DNA of 64,000 nt from Pisolithus tinctorius. Its lineage: Eukaryota; Basidiomycota; Agaricomycetes; Boletales; Pisolithaceae. A program made the translations under genes and the position numbers. Where the stretch lies: the NCBI GenBank assembly GCA_024663395.1, contig JANFAH010000075.1:62001-126000 (forward strand), given 5' to 3'. How positions within the stretch are numbered: the first letter of the stretch is position 1; each line of letters begins with the position of its first letter. This document shows positions 9,086 through 21,700 of the stretch, piece by piece. The notes beneath the pieces were generated by a model. That model made no database searches, had not been told where the DNA came from, and saw only the letters and a program-made list of their open reading frames with translations.

Positions 9086-11284
9086 ACCAGAATATTTTCA
9101 CGCTGGCAGGATATGTGTTGATCATTCGCGCCACTCGAAAGTCCAATATCACCGTGACATTGGCACAACACAATATTTATTGATTGACGTCGCGCACGCC
9201 TTGCATTTGAATCACATGGACACAGCCAACAACACCATACGTTCGGGGCACCTAGAGTCTCAGTTGTAAGCCATGTTGCCACACCAAAACCAGACAACAG
9301 ATAGTACCTTCAGATAATTTTGTGGAACAGAGGCACACAACACCGCGACATGCGATCACGCCGCACCATATCGCATCACGTGCGCGCAGTGGTGAGATAG
9401 GGTTCTACCGGTGGACGATGCACAGTATAGGGTACCTGGAACTACAACGTATGGTTCATCACTGTCGTACCGTCGATGAGTTACTTACCAAGAACGTCCA
9501 ATATCCATACTCTATATGACCTTTGAGTGGTGTGGTGGTCTCACACCAGCTACGTGGTACACGCTACAACTACGCTCGGGATAGATCAGCGACAGTTAGA
9601 CCTACCGGGATACCAAGCAAGAGTGCCTCTACCCAGCAGGAATGCATCGAGTCGTAGCACGAGCATCAGCTCAGAGAAATTAGCGCGAAATTTGCTGAAT
9701 ACCTATGGGCAATAGTAAGCATTCAAATACACATGTCGACTATGCTCAGTCACAACGACAGTTGTGATGCACCATGATTGAGACAACAAAGAATTTCGTG
9801 GAGCCAATTCCAACGCTTGCAGCATATCATTAGCAGGTGGGTGGAAACGAGAGGAAGACGGGTATTTGACTGTACCCATAAAACTGATAAACGTGTATCG
9901 CACGTTCAGCGTTCAGACGTATAGAGCGTGGCTGGTCCAAACGCTTAATTCCCGCTGTGTACATGTAGTGTTTTCGAGAAGCTTACGATATTTCATTTAG
10001 AAAATAGGGGTTGAGTGTGGGTGCCCACGCCCTCCGTTACCACGAGGTATTTACATATGTTTATACCTGAGCTAAGTCAGGAACTAAGTAGCGTAGTTGG
10101 CTTATCCAAAGTCTGTCAATCACTGCATGCTTCGAGTAAGTCTTTTATACAAACTGACTTGCCCTTTCGAAGCATGGCTAAATATTTACAGTGAAGCAGA
10201 AACCATCCAAGGCTAAATGCTCGCAGTCAGACTGTAGTGATCGTCAGCGGCTCGCTACTCAATGTTGGTTCTCAAAGCCTGGGTACGTATAATCACCCAT
10301 CCACGCAGTTGGCTCTCTGATGCTATTACACAGGGTCTGCAAGGCACAGAATGAAAAGGCATGCCTCCGAGTTGCAAGGTAAGTACAGGGCGAGTACCAA
10401 CAATTTTTGACCCAATAAAACGTACTGCATGGTTTGTAGGACAAGACTCCAGTAGGCGTTCCTCGCAACTTTGAATGAGGTGCCGCTGATCTGATGTTAT
10501 AGGCAGCGAGAATCATCAAAGTGCTCTCGGCAGACTGCTGTGTCGGCGGAAACTCTCGCTCCCATCAAGCGTACTGCTGCTCCGTTGGCGGAAACTCTCG
10601 CTCCCATCAGGCATGCTATAGAGCTATGGCATGTGGACTGGCAGCCAGAAGACCGATGGCCAGACGAGTACATGCTGATACGTAGATTCAAATATGATAT
10701 ATTTCTGCGCCCATGATCCTGCCATCGCATGCCAGTATGTAGAAGCAGTTATAATATGTGGTGCCTCGAGAACAAAATGGAAATCCGAACATTTCCATAG
10801 TGAACACTATAGCGAACGCCATGTTTTGTAAGCCTTGCGATCCATATGCCTCTATCGAGCGCAGATAACCCTGAGATCTCGGTACTACATGTATATTCTA
10901 ACTTGATAAGTGCCCGGCGTGCACCTGGCTTAACATTAGTGTCTCGAGAATGCGATGGAGAGCCAGTGCGTCATAGTGAACACCATAGCGAACACCATAT
11001 TTTGTGAGTCTCGCGACTGCCAATCTATGTACATACCTTCATCCGGAGCGTGTACACACTACATCTATAACAGAATACCTACATATGCTAGTACATATCA
11101 CGAGTAGGAGTCTTTAGCAATACTCAAAGGATATACCACCTAGCAACTTGCACAATGTATACAAGTAACCACTGACGACGAATTACCGGCCACTTCCATT
11201 TCAACTCAAGACCAGGTTGTAAGCTATGAAGGGGTCCTCTCGCTGGATGGAGGTGTATCACATAATTGCATTGACACGATTTAT
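9086..11284. other. Interior of CxC1-KDZ transposon without recognised gene
   Basis: Short open frames only, none with recognisable content. Two small direct repeats are the only structure seen: GGCGGAAACTCTCGCTCCC at about 10537 and 10585, and a longer one at about 10768-10840 and 10940-11010. Confidence 0.5.
10768..11010. repeat. Direct repeat, two ~70-bp copies
   Basis: Both copies contain CATAGTGAACAC(T/C)ATAGCGAAC followed by GCCATGTTTTGTAAG or ACCATATTTTGTGAG, about 170 bp apart. They are noncoding. Confidence 0.6.
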
Positions 11285-12021
11285 CTACAGTAATTCAGCT
11301 TTAGCTACTTGGGACCACAGCTCGTCAGAACTACTGGCCATGGAAGAAGGCTCCATATGACCGAGGATATCATCTAAAGACTTGGGCCAAAATGGGCCGT
11401 TAGGAACTGGAGTCGCATACACCAATCCTTCGTTGTAGTTGGTAGTATAAGCTTGCAGTGCTGCGGCAAATGTCTTGAACCTCTTATGACTATTGTCAGG
11501 CACGCCGGTGACACGCGCCTGAACCGCCAGCCTTCTGATTGTTAGCTGTATAGATAAATATTATCTGAAAGCGGAACTGACCATTGAAAAAAAATGCCAA
11601 CTTCCTGTCCTACTGTGATGACATAGTAGCCATCAATACTGTCCGTGGTGTCAGGAGGCAGAAATGTCGACGGATGGGGCCCAGGAAAGTGGAGAGGAAA
11701 AACCGGCACAGGGCATGGAGCTGTAGGCGGGGGACTACTCGGGGCCGGTGCCGGCTGTTGGGTGGGGGGAGTTGACTTGGGCAAGCGACGAGATTTAGGA
11801 GTGGATGATGGGCTAGTCACCAAGCGGGAGGAAACCGTCGACACAGGCATCCTTGACCTGGGCGATGCCTGTAGTATGTGTGACGGCGTCCGGATCTGTG
11901 GTGTACACAGTGTCTGGGGAATGCGTGAAAATGTTATAGACTCTTCTGTCGTCGTCCGAGTCCAAGTGACCGTGTCGCAGTTGATATCTGAAGGCAATAC
12001 ATAGTTAGTAGCAATCACCAT
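11285..12021 (-). CDS. Protein with RNase H1 N-terminal (viroplasmin-like) hybrid-binding domain
   Basis: Two exons on the minus strand: 12021-11582 and 11531-11285, with a 50-bp intron (GTCAGT donor, CTAAC branch point). Splicing gives about 228 residues. The first 140 residues are Ser/Pro/Thr-rich and low complexity. The C-terminal part carries the motifs of the RNase H1 N-terminal domain: DGYYVITVGQEVGIFFQW, then after the splice VTGVPDNSHKRFKTF and AALQAY. In RNase H1 this domain binds RNA/DNA hybrids; here no RNase H catalytic domain follows. It lies inside the KDZ transposon between the accessory gene and the transposase, in the opposite orientation to the transposase. Its role in transposition is inference. 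Start chosen at the first ATG of the open frame. Confidence 0.75.
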
Positions 12022-12270
12022 GGCAGATAGAAAAATATTAATTACTTGAGAGCCGCATTGACTCTAGCAACTCATGAAGCACGCTAGAGGAATAGTGACA
12101 GGATAGGCCAGAGCGTGAGCGGGACTCTTCGCTCATCAAGTTATCAAGCTGATGGAACAGCGCGCCAGAGGTATTGGAACAAGGAGGTTAATAAGCTGTC
12201 AGGTATATGATACGATCACGTGGTAAATGTCAAGCTTATGTAGGAGCAGGAAACATGTCGTGAACAAACG

Positions 12271-15200
12271 ATGAGCCCAGGGAAATTACGGACGAAGCAG
12301 CCAAGAAATAGAACTCGCCTTTCCCTCGGTCTAGTGCGAGAAGTCCGCTCAGCAGGGTTGCAAGGAGTCGCGCGCACTTGGCTTACGCATACAGTTTACA
12401 ACCAGAAGACACTTGCGGCAAAGGCAGCAGAAGCCCAAAATGACCAGGCAGAGAGAATTGGCAGTGAGTATCACCTGTGATTCCCACCCAGAAGAGTACA
12501 AGGAACTTACCCTGATGAAGAGGTGACGCCGGAGGCACTGGCCAACATGCAAGCATTGCATAGGTATAACGGTCAAGCTAAAGGACAGAGATATATATTG
12601 ATAACTCGGATAGCTGGGAGGATTGTGAGGAGGCCGTTCTTGATGGTGTGTTGGACGGTACTCACATTCTGGAGATTAGCAACGTGGGCGGGGAGCTGAG
12701 CGACTTGATAAGAGATATGTATTCGGATTTTGAAGCAGGGTAAGAACATGAACTTACTCGAAAATCATTCTAACTGAGTATGTACCCTGCAGGTCAGAAA
12801 AGCGCACAAAGCGCGTTGATCATCGCACGCGCCAAGATCGAATTATTCAACGCAGTCAGGCATTCGATTTGCAAATGCCCGCACTCACTCGCTTTTACCT
12901 GGAATGGAACCATGCTCAAGCCTCGACGCCAGCTAGGGGCCATTTTGCGGAGAGGGTGGAGGCTGAGGACCTGGGCAATGGATCGAGCGCCGGAACTTGG
13001 AGAGTGCATGTGGTAGACGTGTTTCGTGGGCCATTATAGTTCTGTGCGAAGGGTGTTACTGACGGCAACCATTTAGGCGCTGAGAAAGTGAATCTTGTAA
13101 TCAGTGCAGACGACTCTTACATCGCCTCCGCACTCGTGAGGCAAGGATTCATGCCGTGCTCCCCAATCAGACCTTCCGTGGCTATCACAATCAATGCTCT
13201 CGAACTATACCGTGTCGCTCGCCTCCGTAGTCCGCATTTCTCCATTCAGGCCTTTGTCAAGACCATCTGTGATTTACAAGGTGTAAGTAGTTCGTCTTGG
13301 ATCTGGCAGTCTACTGATACACAACAGGTCACATTCCGGCGCTACTTATCCCGTCAGTTCTCCATCGCGCTCGATCTCTACCTCAACATCTTAAACGGAG
13401 TGGAAGCCCTCATTATGGAAGCGTTGTCTAGAACATCTAACGACTGGCGCTTGCAGCATGCATGTCCTGCGTGCACCTATGAGTTGAAAGACGAGCCCCA
13501 TCTCAAGTTCAAGATCCTATATGCTATGGACGGTAACGATTCCTTGAAGCGTATACTCCGTCGCATTGTGGAAGATGAAGACTCACACGAGCTGCCTACA
13601 ACTCAAAAGGTACCAACGACATGCTACCTCTCTCGTGAATTCGTTGATTCTTTTGCCCAAAGTGCTCCCATTCAAAGTACAAGCAAGGACGTCGAGGTAA
13701 GTTTGAGTTTGAATTCTCTCATAGTCATCTTCATGCAAAGTTGGTCAGACAGGAGATGAGAATCCATGCGCCGGTCGTTGGAAGAACATGGACGAGCAGA
13801 AGACGAAACAGACATGGGGAGTCTATGACGAGACTGGGATATTCCTGGCCATTTGCCAGCATGGGATGTCATTGCTCATTGCTGACATGGTACAGAGCGG
13901 AGAACTGTGAGTGTATCTCTCGTTACAGCAGAATTAACAATAAATTCAAATCACAGCGCCAAATATCCAATTGCCGTTGTGTCGAGGCTGATGAAGGTAT
14001 TCGGGGCCAATCTCGGAGGTGGATACGACATCAGGTGTCAGTTCTCCACCACCCTTGCAAAGAGCGTTATTGGCAAGGATGTCGAGCAGAATCGACATAC
14101 CTGCCTGGTCCCAGCATTTCATGGTCATGCTCACTGGCGATTGTGTCAACTTTCTCACCTGACGGTCTATACCAAAGGACTGGGCCTCGAAGACCTCGAA
14201 ACATGTGAGAGGACATTCTCCAAGTCTAATGCGCTCGCATCCTCATTACGCTATGCGAGTGCTTTCCATTGTCAGCAAGCAATCAACGCGTATTTTTCCC
14301 ATAATGATGCGTATGAAGTATATGCGAGTATATGTGAGTATGCATTTCATGTTCCCCCATACTGTCCTCTAACAGTCGTGTGTATAGCGAACTTCATATA
14401 TAGCAACTATAAGCAAGCACTATTGATCATACAGGACTGTGAATTCGTGTTGCTGTCGCTCAAATGTGAACTTGGGGTCACCGCTGACACCGAGTTCACT
14501 ACGTGGCTTCAGGAGGAGCGAAACTATTTAGAAGGGCTTGAGATGGAACCTCTAAATGAGACCTTACAGATGGAGTACTGGCGGGCGTTGGTGAACCTTG
14601 AAGCGAGCAAGTAAGTTCTCATAACACCGCTGGTTGCTAAAGTTAATTCCCCTTAGGAAGGATCTAGACTTGAAATCTGCACTATGGGATGTCACAACAC
14701 CTTCCGACCCAAAGGACTATGCTACGTACATGCGCAAGACTCGGAAGGCGGAGACAGCTCACCGGCATGCCGTAGAAATGTACAACAAGGATCTTCGTAT
14801 TGTCCAGGATCTCGAGAGTAAGCTCAACATTGACAGCCGTTGGACGCCCAAGCGACCCGAATGGCACGATGCTGCACATCTTGTCACAAAGAGGACTTTC
14901 CAGCATGCGCTGGACCATTTAGAAGCCCTTGTCGTCGCGCGGATATTCGAGCTCTCGAAAATGAACCGTGTGGGTACTGGTGAGTGATTGGTCCATATCA
15001 TTTCACATTGGTCATTGGTGCTCACCACAGCTACAGGATACAAGATGCGGAAGCACATTGCGAAGGTGCTGCAAGTGCGCTCCAGTGCAATTCGCATAGC
15101 ACTCGAACAATATAATACTGCTGCACGTGCCATGGATCCCCCCCATCGCATTCTCAAGTGGGACGAGGTAGTTGAATATGCCTTTATCGCTGAATTCGAC

Positions 15201-15746
15201 CTCCTTCGAGATGCACGGCAAGACGTGTCACAGCGACCATGGGCGACACCGGCTGGACGTAGCGCAATGGACCATTACTTCAAGTTGTTGCGTGCTCGAG
15301 AGGAGATCGAACGCCTAGAGGTCGAAGCCCATAGGCTATTGACGTACTTGAGAGACGAGGAGCGCTTCCTGGATGAGAGCGAGCAGCAGGTGCGAGCTCT
15401 CCACCCCCCATTAGCTCATCAGATAGCTCGTTACCACTCAATACACAGTCGCTTCACCTCCCAACACCTCAAGCGCCTGCACGACATCACCAAGCTGCCC
15501 GGCTACAAGGGCTCTCTCTCTTTCGGCGAGAGCGTGCGAACGGGCCCTGGTGAAAGTGCCTCTAAGCCGCATGTCATCATACCACCCTCATTAATCAACA
15601 CTGTTTGCTCTCAGTTGATGGATTCCGATGATATAGACACTCAGGAGAATCTGGAGGAGGAGGAAGAGGAGGAGGAGGAGAAGGAGGAGACTTCGCGTAT
15701 GGTGCTGGAGGTCCTTGATGCTACTATTTACGAAAGTACTACTTGA
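12271..15746 (+). CDS. CxC1-KDZ transposase
   Basis: Multi-exon gene of about 10 exons; where I could trace the junctions the phases agree, for example 13030/13078, 13284/13328, 13696/13741, 13908/13958, 14335/14388, 14610/14658 and 14981/15032. The N-terminal exon (MSPGKLRTKQPRNRTR) is basic. A conserved block follows (RTKRVDHRTRQDRIIQRSQ), then DDSYIASALVRQGF. The CxC1 cluster HACPACTYEL is at 13457 with MDGNDSLKR at 13528. The catalytic-region motifs are CAGRWKNMD (13763), WGVYDETG, GGGYDIRCQF (14019), VPAFHGHAHW (14110) and CERTFSKSNAL (14206). The C-terminus has coiled-coil regions and an acidic run of glutamates near 15655. No stop codon interrupts the traced exons, so this is the best candidate for an active enzyme in the window. 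The exon 1-3 junctions (12463-12730) are the least certain. Confidence 0.9.
12472..12489 (+). repeat. Internal copy of the transposon's terminal 18 bp
   Basis: CACCTGTGATTCCCACCC here is identical to the first 18 bp of the left inverted repeat (6031-6048) and in the same orientation. It lies just after the first splice donor (GTGAGT at 12464) of the transposase gene. Confidence 0.85.
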
Positions 15747-15833
15747 CTTAGTTTTTCCGTAGATAAATTTCAAGCATAAAATCATCAACCTCCGCAGGGG
15801 ATATTAAGTATGAGTACTGTCATGTGCTCCCAA

Positions 15834-16426
15834 GTAAGGTAAAGAAAATGCGATGCTAATAGGTGCACAGTTGAGGGAGATATGTGCAAAACACGAGCTC
15901 ATCGTGGGTAACAACGAGCACGAGGGGGCGTGAGGGGCAGCAGCTGTCACTGACAACCGCTGATGTCATAAAACTATAAATACAACAACAACATTACAAA
16001 TACATCACATGCAGGGTAGCGCTTTCCGACATCGCTGTTTGGCGGTAGCCGGTAACAAATAGAACGGTCACGTGTTCCCGAGTAAGGTAAAGAAAGTCCG
16101 AGGCAAATTGGTACACAATTGGGGGAGATATACACAAAATACAAGCTCGTCGTGGGCAACAGCGAGCGTGGGAGGGCGGCAACTGCCACTGACGTCGGCA
16201 ACGAGTGCGAGGGGCCGTGGGGGGGGGGTGGCCATTGCCACCGACGTCAGACGGCATAAATAGAGTACTATTTCCTCCGGGCTACTGGAGTACTACACAC
16301 TAAGTACAATTATTATTGAAGAGATATTGAAGGAGGCAGAAAGTATAGTATTTTCCCTCTATTAAGCGGGTGTCACATGCATTATTATCACCTCTAATAA
16401 GATTGGCAGGGTGGGAATCACAGGTG
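15834..16426 (-). repeat. Right terminal inverted repeat, CxC1-KDZ
   Basis: Reverse complement of 6031-6627. Differences are mostly CpG-to-TpG or CpA changes, for example GACGTCAGCGG against GACATCAGCGG. Confidence 0.93.
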
Positions 16427-16434
16427 GCAAATGG
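16427..16434. repeat. Right target-site duplication GCAAATGG
   Basis: Identical to 6023-6030. Joining the flanks at this octamer restores the exon reading frame. Confidence 0.93.
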
Positions 16435-18561
16435 CACGAAAGGGTTGGACGGGAGACCGAAGGTCACCCATTCCCGAAGTGGAGACTAATCATGCACCCA
16501 GACAAGGCCCACTTCAACGACCATCCATGGCTCCAGACCGTCGAAAGGTGCTTCGACTTGCAGCGCACTGGCTTCCAGACATCCGCCTTCCCGCCTGCTG
16601 CACAACCGTTGTCAGAAACACTGCCGAAGGCCGCGATTCATAAAGGGAACGAAAAAGCTTCCGATGCTGAAGTGAAGGCAATGATGGAAGACGACGATGG
16701 AGAGGATGAACTGGTGGATGAGGATGCAGAGATGGGTGGGGATACGATTGACTACAAGCATGCTTGGGGACGGCAATTGACGCGACAAGGAGCTGCTTCT
16801 GGCTCACGCCAGTCCAATCGTCAGTCTCAGATGCCAAAACTGAAATTTGTCAAGCACAAGGAAGTTGATGAGTTGGATGAGGAGAATCATGACGAGGATG
16901 TGGCCATGGACATGCCAGGTACGTCTAGCCATCCAATGCCTCGATCAACAAGGTGAGGCAGGAGTCGAACTGGCAATCAGGTCCAGCCAGCCACAGACCT
17001 GTCTGGCCCAACGGCGGCACCCAGCGAAAATCGTTGTGACAAGTGCACCAATGCCAACGTGCCCTGCATTCGCAAACCAAAAGGTGCATGTCAGTGATGC
17101 AAAAAACGTAAGATCAAGTGCATGTTCGCAACACCCCGTCCGACCAAAGACAAAACACTTGCCACTCCCTCATGACGGAATCCCTCCCGTGCACGAAGCA
17201 AGAAAAGGTCTCGCAGCAGCTTGTCCCCTGACAATGAAGACGCTAATGACGATGATGATGAGGACTACACGACAGGCTGCCTGCAGAAGAAACCTCGCAC
17301 CTCCAACAACGCAGGCAAACTTCCTCCACAAAGCTGGTCCCGCCCAGTTGTAATGATACCGCAGGGACGGCCAGGTAAGTAGGTGCACCCATTCCAGCAG
17401 AACTGAATTGATAAGTCCCACGTCAGTAATCCGTCTCCCAGCGAGGTCAGCTCCAAATCCCACTCAAGGCTCTCGTTCCGAAAGCGACCAGCATAGCCGG
17501 ATAACTACTCTGGCAGCTGGACCATCCACCATCGCAGCTCCAAGAGGAACAGATTGTATGTTGGGCTTCCTCAATTCATAACGAGTTTGAAATATCTGAC
17601 ATGTAATCAAAATATGGCACCCAATTCTCCTCCCCTCCCATCAGTCCCCAACCCACCATCTGCTCCTATGCCTCAGCGACAACCATCGTCGCTATTCAAA
17701 GTCGACGTCCGTGAAGAGCTCAACCAACTCTTTCAATTCCGTGACACAATGTCAGCACAAATGCTGCAAGTGAAAACGAGGTTGAATGCTGTTGATGGTC
17801 GTCAACAAGCCGCTACACCTGGCCTAGTCAAAGAACGGATGTGAACAATGGCCGATGATGTCGCAGAGGTGACGTCCTGTCAAACATCGACTGAGAAGAA
17901 GGTAGACAAGACTGTTAGGCGGATGGCAGATCAATATGGGGCTTTGGCGTCACGTCAGACATTGTCAGAACAAAAGTTGGACAGTGCCATTCGGGCCATC
18001 GACACTTTGTGGTTGGAAGTCATCGCATTAGCTGCGGGTCGACTACTGCCTCCTGATGATCCAATGTCTGGACTCATCGCACCACCTCCCCCAAGTGAAG
18101 ATGGGAACGATGCGATGGAAGGTTCCCGACATTGTGGCGATGATGAGATGGGCAGATTGGAAGATGACCCAGCCATTGGGTCCATGGTGATGCAAGAGGC
18201 CCGATTCGATCAAGGGCAATCGCAGGATGTCGGCACAAGGAACAACAGCGGAATGGAAGGAAATGGTGGAGATGGGCAGCTGCAACCAGGTGCATCGCGA
18301 GTCACAGCAACAGCCTCGATGATCCCGAACATTCGCTGCAAAGCTCCGCCCGAGGCGTCGCAAACCGGATTGGATGTCGCTGGGCTGACTAACGAGGGAC
18401 TTCAGCTAGGTAAGAGTGCAGTATACTCATATCATGGAAGGACCAACCTGGAAGATCGACCAGTGGGGATGGAATGGCAGCACCAGAGTGAGGATGTTGG
18501 TACACTGGGTGGCTACGTCCAAGGTGTATTCAGCGATACAGAGTGCCCCCCATCACAGTAG
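16427..18561 (+). pseudogene. KDZ-linked Zn2Cys6 gene, 3' part
   Basis: Begins with the duplicated GCAAATGG and continues exon 2 of the gene starting at 5754. In order: an acidic segment (EDDDGEDELVDEDAE); an intron at about 16920-16981; a zinc-cluster domain at 17020-17125 with CX2CX6CX7CX2CX6C spacing; a basic region; an acidic run of aspartates; further introns near 17375-17427 and 17548-17620; and a coiled-coil segment (VREELNQLFQFRDTM). The gene ends at 18561, 220 bp from the convergent KDZ-1 transposase. In-frame TGA codons at 17095-17097 (between the fourth and fifth cysteines), 17173-17175 and 17842-17844 kill it. The zinc cluster suggests a DNA-binding factor; Zn2Cys6 genes beside KDZ transposases are common in agarics. 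Confidence 0.8.
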
Positions 18562-18780
18562 ACAGACATCGTTGCTATTACGATACCTGCCTTCTGTATT
18601 GTCATATCCTGACAATTCCATATTGCTTCCATTTCAGTACCATTGGGAAGATATGCTCTGATCGCAGGATGGTGAAGATTTCTTAAGTCTGCTATGGACG
18701 TCCCCAACTGCAATATAATTACAATCGATGAACTGAACGTGAATTGTTACATTGAATGACGGACACTTGTCCGACTATGG

Positions 18781-21700
18781 CTATGTATCGCTAGAGGAAA
18801 TATCCATCGAAGTTAGGATGTTCTTCAAGTTCATGTTCTGCTGTTTCAACTGAGTGTGTTCCGAAAGCCTCTCATACACTGCTATCTGCCTCGCAGCATA
18901 ACAGCTAGCGCCAAGCTCTGCAGATTGCGCCCGGCGGGTCCGCCATTGGACGGCTCAATGATTGAAGAAATTGATAGTCCATTGGAATTTGGCTGTCAAC
19001 AATTCCTCCTCTTCTGACCAACGGTCTCGCACTGCTTTCGCTCGAAGCCAATGAGTCCGGTAAACTGTTTGTAAAGTCAATATCAATCTATATGTAGATA
19101 GATGAAATACATACATTCTGACATCCAAGTGATGGATTCCATATCTGTCGGAACGTCAATGGACCAAAACCATGGCAAATTGCTCGCCCGGTGTGCATGT
19201 GCATTCTGATTTATGATGGCTGTGGTGATGGTGAGATCCGTTGTCTGCAATTGCTGGTAACGGGTAAGGGTCTCAGCACTCGCACCGAGAATGACCATCG
19301 CCTTTTGGCATTGTTTGTATATTGCGGCTTGCTTCCGAACCACTCCGTTGATTGTATGGATCGTGTCCCATGCGCGTGTTTTCATACTATAGCTTTTGGA
19401 ATGTCGCACCACATTCCGGAAGATCACGGCCTTGTCCACCAATGCAAGCCTAAGCCCATTAAGCGCATCATTGGCTTGACTGATCTGAAGCCTCAGCTCC
19501 ATATCATGAAGACGGCCTAAGTTGGAGGAATGGAAAGCATCAATGCCCAAGTTCGATGGAAGCGGCAACGTGGTTATCCCTCCAAGGTCAGTGGTATCGG
19601 CAGTGAGCATTTCATCAGAGCTTCCGTTCAGGTCGTCTGCATCTGATAGATATCTGTCAGACATGGACGAACCGTCTGGAATTTCATTTTCTCCCTCATT
19701 GATTGGATTCAAATCAACTCCTGGCTCTTGCTGTAGACCGATGTATATGGCGGAATCTGCAATAAAGCCAGACTGCTCCGACAATAAGCGTTCCTTGTGT
19801 CATGCAAATGCCAATCTTTTCAATTCTGGAGCATTTGCACCAACATTGTGACGATCGATGCGCAATGTGATTGCCACTTCTTCCAGCCTGAGACCGCGAG
19901 CAAGCCAACTTCCCATGCCACGGTGCACTCCGCTCGGTGGGATATTGTTCAATAATTCCAGTTCGACGGCATGGACTGTTGGGGCTAATGAATAGTTAAG
20001 ATTTGTTGGGAAAGGAGGAGCAGATGTGCAGCTCACCCTTTTTCATTTGCACTTCAAAGATATCCATGGTGGAGGCGTCAACCATGCAGTCTCTGAAGGC
20101 CACTTGCTCTTGGTAGCTCCACGTCTCATGTTGTTTCGCAGACAATGCTTCATCCAATGACTTGAATGCCCTTTTTGCCATATCCGCCGCCACCTTTGTG
20201 GTTGTCAATTTCCGTATCAAACTATCAGCTAAACAAGAATGGTCAGGGAGCACAGCGCATGCATGGAAGCTCATACCCATGTGAATCATCTTCATGAAGT
20301 TGCAATCACTCATTTGAAAATCCAACAGCTCCTGGCGGTGTGGCAAACTCATACCCTGGGCCAAAGTGGATGCGACATTCAGTAACGACCACAAGGTCTC
20401 GATGATTTTGCCATCTACCCATCCAGCACCCTGCATGAATAAGGGAGCATGGCGGGCATAGCATTCCTGTTTGTGGCCGTGCACATGCCAGATTCTGATT
20501 CCCGGCATAATCTGCATTGAATTGGGGATGTCAATGAAGGTGCTATTTCTGACCCGCTTGCATAGATTGGTCATGTATGAGCAATTAATGTCATAGAAAC
20601 ATAGCACATGGTTGATTCCTGCCATGTTGTAACTCAGTGCATTCGCCAATGAGTAATCCATGTTTAACTGCCTGAACTTCCGTGAGCGGGAGGTGCATGA
20701 TTGATACGATATCCTACCTTTCACCCTTTTGGAAGTCGACAACAGAGTGTGGGTAAAAACACCCATGCTGGGCGAAAGCCGTTGCACCAATTCCTGTAGA
20801 GTGAAGTCTGCCCTGTTGGGCATTGGCCTGATTGATTGCCTTATGATTGTTGCATGCAGATTTCTAGGAAGGGCATGAGTAATTGAATGGCGAAAGCGGT
20901 CCGAAAATTGTACCTCTGCGATGTGGGGGGTGCCCTTCACATATGCCTGATACTCCAGATCTGTCACCATGTATCCGCAGCCATCCATCAACCACACCTG
21001 ATCTTCTGGGCACCTGTTGTGCATATGTTCGGCTTTGAAGTTTCCATCCATCACCAACGTGCGGGTATATCTCCAGCTTCGGAAGGTTAATGACGGAGAT
21101 CAGCCGAATCCCACAACTTACTGATCCAGATCTTCTGCCGGGTCGACATTGATCCCAGGTTGCGGACATGTTGCACAAAATAACCCCAGGTCACCTTTCT
21201 TAGGAGCCTTCTCTCGTCAAAGGAAGCCATTCCATTTCAACAGTTTGAGGAGTCGCCATTGCCATGCAACTCGCAGCAACTTGTGGTATCTGTCCTGGTG
21301 ATATTACTGCCTCAGATGGCCTGGAATCGACCATCGCGGCTCAACGACTTACTGGAACTAGGTGAGGAAAGACACCCGAAGTCACCCATCGCAGTTTTGA
21401 ATAATAGTTCATCCCAGACGTCCCACATTCCAGGTTGTCTCTCACAAAGTCATCCAAGACAGCAAATGTAAATGCTGTACTTGGTTTTTCGAATGTAGCA
21501 GGAAATAACTTGGCTCGCAGCAACTGTACCTGGAGGCTTTCTGCAGCTTCGCACTGGCACCAATGCATTGCGATGAAGTGCACCCCAGTCACATCAACGA
21601 CGGTGAGATATTTCGACCCGACAAGCCAACGCATGTTGGGCAGAACATCATCAAAGTCTTCCCATTCATGGGCATTCATTTGGGCAGGCCCTCCAGTGCC

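Larger units (their letters stand above)
6031..16426 (+). mobile_element. Complete CxC1-type KDZ DNA transposon (10,396 bp)
   Basis: Bounded by inverted repeats of about 595 bp that begin CACCTGTGATTCCCACCC, and by an 8-bp duplication GCAAATGG. It carries a CxC1-KDZ transposase on the plus strand (12271-15746), a KDZ-associated accessory gene on the minus strand (9085-6887, decayed) and a minus-strand gene with an RNase H1 N-terminal-like domain (12021-11285). It inserted into exon 2 of the Zn2Cys6 gene. The inverted repeats differ mainly at CpG sites. Confidence 0.95.

Noticed and set aside
9322..9903. Short frames of 62-66 residues inside the CxC1-KDZ transposon
   Set aside because: No domain, no splice support and no codon-like composition.
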